Shown here: positions 35,455 through 44,142 of the stretch, piece after piece | How positions within the stretch are numbered: position 1 is the stretch's first letter | Layout: the number at the start of each line of letters is the position of its first letter | Origin: JBBECJ01 sp963763325 | Lineage (GTDB): Bacteria > Chloroflexota > Chloroflexia > Thermomicrobiales > CFX8 | Length of the DNA stretch: 64,000 nucleotides | Assembly: GCA_963763325.1 (NCBI GenBank) | Contig: CAVXOL010000001.1 | Location: forward strand, 310,001-374,000 | Direction: 5' to 3' | Program-made: the position numbers and the translations under genes | Notes under the pieces: generated by a model | Database searches by the model: none | What the model saw: only the letters and a program-made list of their open reading frames with translations | Told to the model about the DNA's origin: nothing

Positions 35455-37002
35455 ATGACGCCAGCAGCGGGTTATATCAGGGTATCGAGCGCGAATCAGG
35501 CCGATGCCTACGGCCCTGAAATCCAACGGCAAGGCATCCTTGAGTACGCCGACGAGCACGGCCTAGAAATCATAGAGTGGTTTACAGATACCCACACAGG
35601 GTCGGCACTCTGGGAACGGCCAGAAATGTCCAAATTGCGCGCCGCATTTGGCTCAGGGGGATTTAAAGTCGTCCTCGTCTGGCGCATGGACAGACTTAGC
35701 AGAGAGCCGGGCCATGCTCTGATCGTTACCTCTGAGGCGCAGTATCACGGCATTGAACTCGTCTCAGTCTGCGACCCGATTGAACGCTCAGAGTCAGGCG
35801 AGTTGGTTGGCTACGTCAAGGCGTTCGCAGCCCGTCAGGAACTCAATGCCCTCAAAGCCAGAACACAATCTGGCCGTCGCGCCAGAGCGAAGAGCGGCAA
35901 GCCTATTGCCAACGGCAAGCCCCCGTACGGCCTCTCGTGGGCCGATGAGACTAAAAGCCGCTGGAATAAAAATGAGATGGAGTCCCCGGTCGTTGAGGCT
36001 ATTTTTCGTGCCAAGGCCAGCGGTCAGTCACTTAGAAGCATCGCAGTCAACCTCAATGCTTCAGGCACGCCAACACCAGCAGGCGGTCGCGTCTGGGACG
36101 TGTCTACAATCAGGCACATCCTGACCAACGAGACATATACAGGCCGGGCTAAGGCTTGGCGCGGCCAGTTCGAACTACCAAAGGGCGTCGCCCCGCGTAT
36201 CGTCAGTGACGAGCTTTTTGATGCCGCCCAGCAGGCCCTAACCAACGGTAAGCGTCAGCCTAACCGGGAACCAAAAGACCCCAACCACTGGCTCTTGCGG
36301 GGCCATATCCATTGTGCCTATTGCGGTCGTGCCTTGAGTTTGCGCCGCTCGTATAGCACGCATAAAGGCAAGCGATACGACCAGCGTCAATTTAAATGCG
36401 ATGGCCGACGCGGGCTGGGGGACACTTGCAACAGCCGCCCTAGCATTAATGCTGACAACCTTGACCGTGACATCTGGCAAGCCATCACGCGGCCCCTACG
36501 CGATCCACAGGCCCTTGTACGGCTCGTAGAAGATAGTCGGGGCCAAGACCCAGCAGCGGGTAGTCTCAAGACAATTACCCGGCTCAACAGCGAGCTACAA
36601 AAGAAGATCGTTAATATCACGGCTAGCCTAAGCCAGACTGACAACGAGGATGCGAGGGCGGTTCTAATCTCCCAACTAGAGGGGTTCGTCAACCAGCGCA
36701 AAATGCTGGATATCCAGCGTGATGAACTCGAGGAACAACAGCGGGCATGGCAGACAACGCAGGCTGACCAAGATAACTTGACCCGCTTCGTGGCGGTGAT
36801 GGCTGAGAGCCTTGATGATCTGGATGTCCCGACGCGCCGATTGCTTTTAAAGGCGTTGGACGTGCGGGTCAGGGTCTTTAAGGCCGATATTAAGCCACGC
36901 TGGGAGATCACGGCGTCCATACCATTGGACGAGTCGGGGAGTATTTTAGAGGGGGTATTTAGCAGCCCAACTTGTAGGCCTGGCCAAAGTCGAGCGGGTT
37001 GA
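35455..37002 (+). CDS. large serine recombinase (element integrase)
   Basis: 515 residues. Resolvase domain: AGYIRVSSANQADAYGPEIQ with the nucleophile Ser (RVSS), then WRMDRLSREPGHAL. Recombinase domain: YGLSWADETKSRW, then LNASGTPTPAGGRVWDVSTI. Zinc ribbon: HCAYCGRALS with a later Cys pair. A coiled coil follows. ATG 35455 has AGGAGG; the frame is open from 35404, directly after the XRE stop. The last 10-14 residues are encoded across the attachment site, inside the disrupted host gene, as expected for an integrase lying next to its own att site. Confidence 0.92.
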   Translation: MTPAAGYIRVSSANQADAYGPEIQRQGILEYADEHGLEIIEWFTDTHTGSALWERPEMSKLRAAFGSGGFKVVLVWRMDRLSREPGHALIVTSEAQYHGIELVSVCDPIERSESGELVGYVKAFAARQELNALKARTQSGRRARAKSGKPIANGKPPYGLSWADETKSRWNKNEMESPVVEAIFRAKASGQSLRSIAVNLNASGTPTPAGGRVWDVSTIRHILTNETYTGRAKAWRGQFELPKGVAPRIVSDELFDAAQQALTNGKRQPNREPKDPNHWLLRGHIHCAYCGRALSLRRSYSTHKGKRYDQRQFKCDGRRGLGDTCNSRPSINADNLDRDIWQAITRPLRDPQALVRLVEDSRGQDPAAGSLKTITRLNSELQKKIVNITASLSQTDNEDARAVLISQLEGFVNQRKMLDIQRDELEEQQRAWQTTQADQDNLTRFVAVMAESLDDLDVPTRRLLLKALDVRVRVFKADIKPRWEITASIPLDESGSILEGVFSSPTCRPGQSRAG

Positions 37003-37390
37003 CGCCGGTGAAGGCGTAGGCGGTGCCGAACGACTTCGAGCCGAGTGTCCTGCCCTGTTGCTTTTGCATCGAGAGGCTGAACGACGGCACACCGGCCCGC
37101 CACTCGACCTCCCAGGACTCTTCGAGCGCCTTGACCTCGTGCTTGCCTTCGTCGAGCTTCAGGTAGATGCAGTGCGACTTCTCCAGCCCGGCTTTGGCGA
37201 AGATCTCGTACCAGTCGGCATCGACGATCTTCCAGTGCGCCTCGATGTCGCTCTCCTCGCCCGGCGCAACAGTGAACGGCACCTGCTCATTGTTGATCGC
37301 CAGCAGCCGCTGGTGGAGGTCAGCGCGCGACAGCGCCGCCACACCATCCTCAGGTCGCTTGATCCCGCGCAGAAAGTCGAAAAAGCCCAT
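36959..37390 (-). pseudogene. conserved protein truncated by the integrated element
   Basis: Starts ATG 37390 (GAGGAG) as MGFFDFLRGIKRPEDG. The body (FTVAPGEESDIEAHWKIVDADWYE, then WRAGVPSFSLS and FGTAYAFTG) matches a family I recall as usually extending 25-30 residues further. Here it ends YKLGC at the boundary with the recombinase gene. The two genes overlap tail to tail by 44 bp. The loss is at the 3' end only, so a shortened protein may still be made. Function of the family is unknown to me. Confidence 0.6.
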
Positions 37391-37426
37391 CACTGAACTC
37401 CTCTCACACGATCAACGCCTCGTGCC

Positions 37427-37930
37427 TCATGCCTCGTCGCGCACTACATCCCCGATCCGGATATCCCCGTCCGTCAGGATATGAGCGCGGATGCCGCCGG
37501 TTCGGGCCAGACCACGCAGCGGGCCGGGACGGGTCAGTTCCTCCAGGTGGTTGCAGGGCGGGCAGGCGCGGATGCCCTCGCAGAGGACAGCGCCGACCCG
37601 GAAGCGTCTCCCGATCAGCGGCGCGAGCGCGATGCCACGTGTGACGATGTTGCGGCGGCACTCGTGTTGGGCAAGCGGGACGCCGTGCACGCGCTCAAGC
37701 CGTTCCAGATCCTCGGCCTCGATCAGCGTCAGTTGCCGGCCATCCTGCCCGTCGGAGTAGAAACCGGTGCTGAGCGCGTAGCGGTCGCCATCCAGGCCGG
37801 CCCCGGCGATCGCGCGGGCGCTTTTCAGCGGCTGCATCGGCTGGAAGGCGGCGGTCGTGATGAAGATGCCTTCGACCTGGCCGGTCGTCGTGTTGTCTGT
37901 CTCTGCAACCGTCCTTGCGGTGGTTGTCAT
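37427..37930 (-). CDS. MOSC-domain protein
   Basis: A 167-residue protein. GQVEGIFITTAAFQPMQPL, LDGDRYAL, then LTLIEAEDLERL and HECRRNIVTRGIAL form the MOSC core (molybdenum-cofactor sulfurase C-terminal fold). A Cys pair CPPC precedes the C-terminal RAHILTDGDIRIGD. MOSC proteins are thought to handle sulfur for metal clusters; free-standing ones are often detoxifying reductase components. ATG 37930 (GAGGGG) was chosen; an in-frame ATG at 37945 also exists. Confidence 0.85.
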   Translation of the reverse strand: MTTTARTVAETDNTTTGQVEGIFITTAAFQPMQPLKSARAIAGAGLDGDRYALSTGFYSDGQDGRQLTLIEAEDLERLERVHGVPLAQHECRRNIVTRGIALAPLIGRRFRVGAVLCEGIRACPPCNHLEELTRPGPLRGLARTGGIRAHILTDGDIRIGDVVRDEA

Positions 37931-38026
37931 GTCGTGTCCCCTCATACTCCAACTCGCCAGCGTTCTGGCTGCGGCATCCTACCGCCAATCGCACGAATCG
38001 TGAACGGGTACGTGTCCACGATCGCA

Positions 38027-38204
38027 TCGCGCGTACTCCGTAGGGACATGTCTCAGACCTGTCCGCGCCGTGAGGCGCCCGCTTGAACAGTGGCATGGTA
38101 TCTCCACGGATCCACACGCTGGGGATCCCGTGAAGCATGCACCATCAAGCGGGCGCCTCACGGCGCGGACAGGTCTGAGACATGTCCCTACGGAGTACGC
38201 GCGA
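38027..38204. mobile_element. 178-bp element of two perfect 60-bp inverted repeats
   Basis: Arms 38027-38086 and 38145-38204 are perfect complements over 60 bp with a 58-bp centre. The outer end reads TCGCGCGTACTCCGTAGGGA and the arm includes TGTCTCAGACC. No coding capacity. It sits between the divergent MOSC and oxidase genes. Perfect long arms suggest recent mobility or gene conversion; it could fold into a very stable cruciform or RNA hairpin. Confidence 0.7.
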
Positions 38205-38292
38205 CGTGGTGAGCTTCACGAACGTCTGTATGTCTAAGCCAGTCACGCTATGATGCACGAGAACGAAGCCAGTGAGCGTAGCAGGGGGCGAG

Positions 38293-39528
38293 ATGAATAC
38301 CCAGACAGCAACAACGACGAGACCGCGATCGGCAACGGGCGGTGACTGGGACATCGCGATCGTCGGCGGCGGGATCGTCGGGCTGGCGACGGCGCGGGAA
38401 ATGCTGCATCGGCGGCCGGACGCGCCTGGTGATGCTGGAGAAGGAGGACGCAGATCGGCCGGCACCAGACCGGGCACAACAGCGGGCGTCATCCACTCCG
38501 GGATCTACTACGTGCCAGGGTCGCTGAAGGCGAAGCTCTGCGTCGCGGGCAAGAGCGGATGATCCGACTACTGCGAGGAGAAGGGCATCGTCTACGCATG
38601 GCGGCAAGGTGATCGTCGCGACCGAAGAGGAGGAGCTGCCGCGCCTGCAAAACCTCTACGAGCGCGGGATGGCCAACGGAGTGCCGGGCTGGAGATGATC
38701 GGGCCGGAGCGCCTGCGCGAGATCGAGCCGCACTGCGTCGGGATCAAGGCGCTCTGGTCGCCCGCCACCGGCATCGTCGATTACAGCGCCGGTCGCGCGG
38801 AAGTACGCCGAATTGATCAAGGCGAAGGGCGGCGAGATTCGCACCTACCACGAGGTGATCGGCATCTGCACCGGCGCGGTCGGACGCGATGCTGACGACG
38901 CCGGTCGGCATCGTCGAGACGCGCTTCGTGATCAGCTGCGCCGGGCTCTACGCCGACCGCGTGGCGAGGCTGACCGGCAACGCGCCGAGCCGCGGATCGT
39001 GCCGTTCCGGGGCGACTACTACATGCTGAAGCCCGGAGCGGCGCGACTGGGTCAAGGGCAATATCTACCCGGTGCCGGACCCGCGCTTCCCGTTCCTCGG
39101 CGTCCACTTCACCCGGCGGATGAACGGCGACATCTGGCTCGGCCCGAACGCCGTCCTGGCATTCGCGCGCGAGGGCTACCGCTTACCGATGTCAATGTCG
39201 GCGAGCTGGGCGAGGCGCTGCGCTACAGCGGCTTCCAGAAGCTGGCGACCAAGTTCTGGAGGACCGGCATGGAGGAGATGTCGCGCGACGTCAGCAAGAA
39301 GGCGTTCCTGGCCTCGCTCCAGCGGTATATGCCGGAACTGACGATGGACGACATGGTGCCGGCCCGGCCGGGGTACGCGCCCAGGCACTCGCGGCGGATG
39401 GCTAACTGGTCGACGACTTCATCGTCGACGAGAGGGCGACACTGCATGTCCGCAACGCGCCCTCCCCGGCCGCGACCTCCTCGCTCGCGATCGGCGAAAT
39501 GATCGCCGACGCGGTCGAGGAGATGTAG
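38293..39528 (+). pseudogene. lhgO: L-2-hydroxyglutarate oxidase-like FAD enzyme, many frameshifts
   Basis: ATG 38293. FAD motif DIAIVGGGIVGLATAREML, then in shifting frames HSGIYYVPGSLKAKLCVAGK, MANGVPG, IEPHCVGIKALWSPATGI, the substrate/FAD region GDYYMLKP, PVPDPRFPFLGVHFTRR and a C-terminus ending with IADAVEEM. The order and spacing match L-2-hydroxyglutarate oxidase, which oxidises L-2-hydroxyglutarate to 2-oxoglutarate, passing electrons to O2 or quinone. Around ten breaks occur in 1.2 kb, each a single base by the look of the junctions. Neighbouring genes are intact, so clustered sequencing error is likely. The symbol follows homology only. Confidence 0.72.
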
Positions 39529-39546
39529 GAACGGAAGGTAACTGCA

Positions 39547-40026
39547 ATGGACCACAACACCACCGACCACCCGGATGTCATCACCTTCCCACCGCTGATC
39601 TACGTGGCAGGGCTGGGATTGTCACTAGCCGCGAAGCTGCTGTGGCGATTGCCGATCACCCCGAAGTGGTTGAGCAAGCCGCGCCGGAAGGCGGGGTTCG
39701 CGTTGATCGCGGCTGGGGCCGGAATGGCGATCTGGGGTGCGCGAACCTTCCGGGAGGCAGACACGAGCATCAGCCCACACGACCCGGCGACGACGCTGGT
39801 CGAGGACGGTCCCTACCAGTACACGCGCAACCCGATCTACATCGGCATGACCGCCGTCTACAGCGGGATCACGCTGCTGCTCAACAACCTCTGGGGCTTC
39901 CTGCTGCTGCCGGGTGTGCTGGCCGTCATGGAGCGTGGTGTCATCGAGCGCGAGGAAGCCTACCTGCGCGCCAAGTTCGGCGACGCCTACGACGAGTACA
40001 CCAAGCGGATTCCGCGCTGGCTGTAG
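39547..40026 (+). CDS. isoprenylcysteine carboxyl methyltransferase-like membrane protein
   Basis: 159 residues with several hydrophobic helices (IYVAGLGLSLAAKLLW; AGFALIAAGAGMAIWGA; NNLWGFLLLPGVLAVM) and the conserved motif GPYQYTRNPIYIGMT followed by EREEAYLRAKFGDAYDEYTKRIPRW. This is the ICMT/PEMT family: integral membrane SAM-dependent methyltransferases acting on lipids or isoprenoid cysteines. In bacteria the substrate is usually unknown. Start ATG 39547 behind GGAAGGTAAC, 18 bp after the oxidase stop, so probably co-transcribed. Confidence 0.85.
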   Translation: MDHNTTDHPDVITFPPLIYVAGLGLSLAAKLLWRLPITPKWLSKPRRKAGFALIAAGAGMAIWGARTFREADTSISPHDPATTLVEDGPYQYTRNPIYIGMTAVYSGITLLLNNLWGFLLLPGVLAVMERGVIEREEAYLRAKFGDAYDEYTKRIPRWL

Positions 40027-40128
40027 TTGCCGAGCCGCCACCGCAATTCGCGATCAAGCGTTCTATACTTCAGGTAGCACAGCACGCATTGCAACGAAGC
40101 ATTCAAACAGACGACGGGAACTGGCGGC

Positions 40129-40440
40129 ATGGCAGTCACACGACAGGTCGATGCACAGACGATCGGACGCCATTACGCGGAGATCGTCCGCGATCTTGGC
40201 TTCGTGCGAAGCGTTCATGTGCACGAAACGCGGGATTGGCTCGAAGTCTGGGTCGTAACGGAACCAATCGACATGCTGGAGGAAGAACCGCTGTATGAAG
40301 CGGGTGGGGATCTATGGGACAGGTTCCCGGAGGCAGGAATTCTGGTCCGAGTGCTGAACCCTGCGGATTTCCCCGCACACTATGATGTGACCCGTGACGT
40401 CCTGCCCTCGAAGGCTAGACTCGTGTCAATCTCAGCCTGA
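40129..40440 (+). CDS. hypothetical partner of the HEPN protein
   Basis: A 103-residue protein with strands VRSVHVHETRDWLEVWVVTE, LYEAGGDLWDRFPEAGILVRVLNP and a basic C-terminus. It could be a divergent nucleotidyltransferase-type partner, but the usual GS-x-DxD signature is not visible. Its stop overlaps the HEPN gene start as TGATG, so the pair is translationally coupled. No clear family; the pairing is the informative point. Confidence 0.6.
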   Translation: MAVTRQVDAQTIGRHYAEIVRDLGFVRSVHVHETRDWLEVWVVTEPIDMLEEEPLYEAGGDLWDRFPEAGILVRVLNPADFPAHYDVTRDVLPSKARLVSISA

Positions 40441-40832
40441 TGGAAGAGCGTACGAGGAAGCACCTGAACACGGCACATGCGAACCGCGCGTACTCGCTCT
40501 CAATTCTCAACAACGGTGAAGACGCTTCTGAAGCGGAATTGAACTGGGCAGCAGTTGCAGCATTCTACGCGGCAATGCATGCGATCAACGCATATCTTTG
40601 GGAGATCGCCCGACTCGAACCCTCAAGTCATCGCGATCGTCGAGCAATCATCGGACAATGGCCTACGCTCAGTATGCTGGAACGCTCGTACGCCGCCCTC
40701 TTCAACCGCAGCCTTCTCGCGCGGTACGAACCAGAGTACAGAGTGAAGAGGTCACACCTGACGATCCACATTAGCCGCCACCTCACCCGTATCATCACGA
40801 CGATCGAGCGAGAACTACAAGGCGACCAATAG
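40440..40832 (+). CDS. HEPN-domain protein
   Basis: A 130-residue all-helical protein with the HEPN hallmark helix NWAAVAAFYAAMHAINAYLWE and, near the end, an R-x5-H stretch (RSHLTIH) fitting the Rx4-6H motif of HEPN ribonucleases. HEPN proteins are the toxin or RNase partners of MNT-type or other small proteins, or serve as nucleic-acid binding modules. The start overlaps the stop of the 103-residue gene. A toxin-antitoxin or abortive-type role is a reasonable inference, not shown. Confidence 0.7.
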   Translation: MEERTRKHLNTAHANRAYSLSILNNGEDASEAELNWAAVAAFYAAMHAINAYLWEIARLEPSSHRDRRAIIGQWPTLSMLERSYAALFNRSLLARYEPEYRVKRSHLTIHISRHLTRIITTIERELQGDQ

Positions 40833-40853
40833 CAGCGAATGCGGGACACAGAA

Positions 40854-40876
40854 ACGCGCCGGCAAAACCGGCGCGT
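40854..40876. terminator. hairpin between convergent genes
   Basis: ACGCGCCGG-CAAAA-CCGGCGCGT, a 9-bp perfect stem, 22 bp after the HEPN stop and 23 bp beyond the stop of the small minus-strand membrane gene. It can serve both directions. Confidence 0.65.
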
Positions 40877-40898
40877 GAGTGCTTCGATGGTGTTTGCC

Positions 40899-41084
40899 CT
40901 AGCGGATGCCGAGGGTCATCGCGATCGCGACCTCGATGGCGATGAAGGCGGCGGCGAGCGTAACGCCGGCCGCGACGAAGGCGACACCAACCAGGGTGAG
41001 AGCGGCCAACACGGCGATGGCGAACCAGGTCCAGAACTGGCCGTGGTCGCGAATCCGGGGCTTCTGCTCGATCATCATAGCCAT
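40899..41084 (-). CDS. small two-helix membrane protein
   Basis: 61 residues from ATG 41084 (GAGGAG). A short polar N-terminus (MAMMIEQKPRIRDHG) is followed by two hydrophobic helices (FWTWFAIAVLAALTLVGVAF and GVTLAAAFIAIEVAIAMTLG). No family recognised. It may be a small integral membrane protein of unknown function. The frame is open 8 codons upstream, but the ribosome-binding site favours 41084. Confidence 0.6.
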   Translation of the reverse strand: MAMMIEQKPRIRDHGQFWTWFAIAVLAALTLVGVAFVAAGVTLAAAFIAIEVAIAMTLGIR

Positions 41085-41237
41085 CGTCGTGCTCCTCTCT
41101 TGCGTCATTGCAGTCTCGGTTCCGCGTCATTGCGGCGTCGCGGTCAACCTCGACCGCATGTGACTATTGTAGTCACCAGCCTTTCTCAGCCCATCGGCTG
41201 CATGGCCGATTTTGGACCTGTCCCACGGTACAGTGCA

Positions 41238-41333
41238 AAGTGCTGAGTGCTAAGTTGAAAGGAGTTGGGGATCGGGTGAGCCGACGCTCGAACGCCTCGG
41301 ACCAGACTCCTTTCAACTTAGCACTCAGCACTT
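41238..41333. repeat. 28-bp perfect inverted repeat after the ThDP gene
   Basis: Arms 41238-41265 and 41306-41333 are perfect complements (reading AAGTGCTGAGTGCTAAGTTG inward) around a 40-bp loop. The second arm ends 9 bp before the ThDP enzyme's stop (41342, minus strand), so it could act as its terminator. Arm length and unusual sequence also fit a small repeat element. Confidence 0.55.
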
Positions 41334-41341
41334 CCTCCTCG

Positions 41342-43102
41342 TCACGGATGCGCCAGCTGCACATCCAGCACCGCTGACTGACCTGCGCGGGTGCGCTCCA
41401 ACGCTCGCTGGAGGGCGGGCAGCACCTCGGCGGGGGATTCGACGCGTTCGCCGTATGCGCCGACAACGTCGGCCAGCTTGTCGTAGCGAGGGGCGGGGGT
41501 CAGGTCGACGCCGATGAAGTCGTCCTCGCGGACCGAGTAGCCGCCCGGGTAGGCGGCGACGAGCGGGCGCTTGGTGGCGTTGTAGCAGGTGTTGTTGAGG
41601 ATGACGGTCAGGACCGGCGCCGCCTGCGCCTGCTGCGCCCAGAGCGCGGCTGTCGGCGTACCGAACATGAACGAGCCGTCGCCGACAAGGGCGAGGACGG
41701 GCCGGTCGGGGTTCGCGAGCTTGACGCCGAGCGACGCGCCCAGACCCCAGCCGAGGCCGGAGCCACCGCTGCCATACCAGGTGCCGGGTGCGCGGACCGG
41801 GAACTGCTTCCAGACCGTCTCGTTGCTGGTCACCATCTCATCGACGACGATCAGGCCGGGGTTGTCGTCCTGAAGTTGGCGCAGGCAGTGGCCGAGCCAC
41901 GGGATCGTGATTGGGGTCGTCGCCTCGCCGACCAGTGCCTCGTCACGCCACTTGTCGCGCAACTGCTCGTGCTGGACAGTCAGCATGTTGCGGCGCTCCT
42001 CGACCCGCTCGCGGCTGGCGCCGGTCAGTAGCCGTTCGGCCTCGTCGGCGATCAGGTCGAGCGCGCGGGCGCTGTCGGCGCGGATCGGGAGATCGACCGG
42101 GAAGGTCCAGAGCGGCACCTGCTCTTTGACAGGGTCGAGGTCGAGTTGGGCGATAAAGGCATTGGCCGCCGGCTGCGCGTTGGTCGGGATGTAGGGGTAG
42201 TCGTGATCGATCGCCAGCACGACATCGGCGTCGTCCAGCAACGGGCGAACATCGTAGCCGAGGTGAAGCGGGTGGTCGGAGGGGAAGTTGGCCCGGTTGC
42301 GCCACTCGACGACCGGTAGCGCCAGCAGGTCCGCCAGCCGGACGAGGCCGTTGTAACCTGCTTCGGTCCGGCCGCTGTTGCCGGTCAGGACGAGCGGTCG
42401 CTCGCTGGCGACCAGCCGCCTCGCGACCTCACGCAGCGCGTCGGGGTCACCAGCACCGAGCCGGGAGGGCGGGAAGCGCTCGGGACGATGGATGGCGACC
42501 TCACCGACGGTCGCCATCAGCAGTTCGCGCGGCAGCGTCATGTAGACCGGGCCGGGCGGGTCGCTGGCGGCGATCTGGAAGGCGCGCGCGACAACCTCGC
42601 CGGCCTGGTCGGCGCGGCGCAGCTCGTAGTCCCACTTGGTGTAGTTGCGGACGATGCCGTGCTGGTCCATCTGCTCCTGGAGCCAGTGGATGTACGATGA
42701 GCGGCTGCCACGCTCCTCCGGATCGGTCGTGTAGGGCGCGCGGCCGGCGACGATGACGACAGCCGCCCGTCCGCGCTGGGCGTTGTGGAGCATGCTGCCG
42801 AGGTTCTGGGTGCCGACATCGACATGGACCAGCACCGCCTGCGGCCGGCCAGTCGCCGCGTAGTAGCCGTGCGCCGCCGCCAACGCGACGATCTCGAACA
42901 GACAGAGGACGGTCTTCGGCGTCTTGCGCCCGAGGACATCGAGCTTGCGCAACGCCTCCTGGACCGGGAAGGTGTCGGTACCGGGGTTGAGGAACAGGTA
43001 CTCGACCCCCTGCGAGACGAGCGCCTCGACGAATCCCTCGGCCGTCTCGCCGATCTCCTGTCGGATGATGCTGCCGGTCTGCGTCTGCTCTGTTGTCGCC
43101 AC
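41342..43102 (-). CDS. thiamine-diphosphate-dependent enzyme (IlvB/benzoylformate decarboxylase type)
   Basis: 586 residues, three-domain ThDP fold. The catalytic Glu lies in VLCLFEIVALAAAHGYYAATG; the central domain has VLTGNSGRTEAGYN. The ThDP/Mg motif GDGSFMFGTPTAALW ends at LTVILNN, the usual 'GDG...NN' spacing. It could be a decarboxylase, carboligase or acetolactate-synthase-like enzyme; no regulatory subunit gene is adjacent, which argues against ordinary acetohydroxyacid synthase. Starts with GTG 43102 behind GGGAGGGG. The stop is followed by the 28-bp inverted repeat. Confidence 0.88.
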   Translation of the reverse strand: MATTEQTQTGSIIRQEIGETAEGFVEALVSQGVEYLFLNPGTDTFPVQEALRKLDVLGRKTPKTVLCLFEIVALAAAHGYYAATGRPQAVLVHVDVGTQNLGSMLHNAQRGRAAVVIVAGRAPYTTDPEERGSRSSYIHWLQEQMDQHGIVRNYTKWDYELRRADQAGEVVARAFQIAASDPPGPVYMTLPRELLMATVGEVAIHRPERFPPSRLGAGDPDALREVARRLVASERPLVLTGNSGRTEAGYNGLVRLADLLALPVVEWRNRANFPSDHPLHLGYDVRPLLDDADVVLAIDHDYPYIPTNAQPAANAFIAQLDLDPVKEQVPLWTFPVDLPIRADSARALDLIADEAERLLTGASRERVEERRNMLTVQHEQLRDKWRDEALVGEATTPITIPWLGHCLRQLQDDNPGLIVVDEMVTSNETVWKQFPVRAPGTWYGSGGSGLGWGLGASLGVKLANPDRPVLALVGDGSFMFGTPTAALWAQQAQAAPVLTVILNNTCYNATKRPLVAAYPGGYSVREDDFIGVDLTPAPRYDKLADVVGAYGERVESPAEVLPALQRALERTRAGQSAVLDVQLAHP

Positions 43103-43166
43103 CTGGACCCCTCCCTGAATGCCGCAATTGGGAACGTGGCGGCATTATAGGAGAGGCCGGCGAATC

Positions 43167-43931
43167 TCACCCCCAGCGCGCGTACTCGAGCGCGAGCGGT
43201 GGGAAGGCAGCAGCCTCGGCACGTGAGCAGGCACCGAGCTTTTCGAGGATACGGGTCACATGGGTCTTGGTTGTCGAGAGTTGGATACCGAGCACGTCCG
43301 CGATCTGCCGGTTCGACTTGCCGGTCCGCAGGAGTCGATACACGTCAACCTCGCGTGGTGTCAGTTCCCCTGGCATCTCCGGATCGCTCGCGGGACGCGG
43401 CGCGGGCGTCGCTGCGGCAGCAGAGACGAGCCATTGGCTGAGCTCCTGACGCATGATCTGCTGCAGCGCGAGCTGGAAGACGCGCCGCTCCTCGCTGGAG
43501 AGTGACGCCAACAGGAGATCGTTGCAGCGCGCAGTGATGGCTCCGGCACGATCAAGCACGTCGCGGCCCTTCGGCGTCAGGCTGATGCTCTCTCGCTGGT
43601 CTGGCTTGCCTGTATCATCGATCTGGACGAAGCCCGAGCGACGCAGTTCGCGGATCGTCCCCAATGTCGGAAGAGGGTCCGTCTGGAGCCGGACGTGGAT
43701 GGCTTCGAGCGGTATCGAGGTGGCGTTTGACAGCAGGTTGAGGACGGCATACAGGTCGGCCCGGAGTCCGATCGCGTTGAGCTCGCATTCGAGGCGATGA
43801 TTGACCAGTGCGGTGACGACATGCAGATCGTAGCCCCCATCCGTGAGGTACTGTCCAATCCCCGGCAGGTGCGCGAACGGTATCGATGATGTCGCTGCAT
43901 GGCTGTTGATGTCGGTGTCGTATGCTGCCAT
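43167..43931 (-). CDS. MarR-LuxR fusion regulator
   Basis: 254 residues with two DNA-binding halves. Residues about 40-160 form a MarR-type winged helix (ADLYAVLNLLSNATSIPLEAIH, LRRSGFVQIDDTGKPDQRESIS, LTPKGRDVLDRAG). Residues about 190-250 form a LuxR/GerE HTH (LTPREVDVYRLLRTGKSNRQIADVL, LSTTKTHVTRILEKLGACSRAEAAA). MarR domains usually sense small phenolics and repress; the GerE helix usually activates. The combination is unusual. ATG 43931 has GGAGGGG. It is divergent from the XRE-STAND regulator, with a tandem operator-like repeat between them. Confidence 0.85.
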   Translation of the reverse strand: MAAYDTDINSHAATSSIPFAHLPGIGQYLTDGGYDLHVVTALVNHRLECELNAIGLRADLYAVLNLLSNATSIPLEAIHVRLQTDPLPTLGTIRELRRSGFVQIDDTGKPDQRESISLTPKGRDVLDRAGAITARCNDLLLASLSSEERRVFQLALQQIMRQELSQWLVSAAAATPAPRPASDPEMPGELTPREVDVYRLLRTGKSNRQIADVLGIQLSTTKTHVTRILEKLGACSRAEAAAFPPLALEYARWG

Positions 43932-44022
43932 CTGTCCCCTCCGGTAGTTGCATCCGACGGTCCTCCTCGCGAGAACCCTTGCTGACCAGTCTGGGCCGCG
44001 CTGGCTCTGGCCACCACCGACT

Positions 44023-44044
44023 GTTCTCGTACAGTTCTCGTACA
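44023..44044. promoter_or_regulatory. perfect 11-bp tandem repeat between divergent regulators
   Basis: GTTCTCGTACA occurs twice head-to-tail with no gap (44023-44033, 44034-44044), one helical turn apart, about 90 bp from both regulator starts. It is likely bound cooperatively by one of the two flanking regulators. Confidence 0.5.
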
Positions 44045-44142
44045 ACGCCCATACGATCGAGGGAACGCGTGCTATCATCCGCGCCACCGTTCGTGGCCCG
44101 TTGCAACCCGCGCGCATGATCATCGTCGTCAGAAACTCGAAC

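Larger units (their letters stand above)
34086..36976. mobile_element. remnant of a serine-recombinase integrative element
   Basis: Contains a truncated primase, a small unknown gene, an XRE regulator and a large serine recombinase, all of visibly lower GC than the surroundings. Its right end is inside a host gene (36959-37390), which stops abruptly where the recombinase tail begins. The left end is lost at the IS3 junction (34085/34086). I infer an integrated plasmid- or phage-like element whose left part was deleted. Confidence 0.65.
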
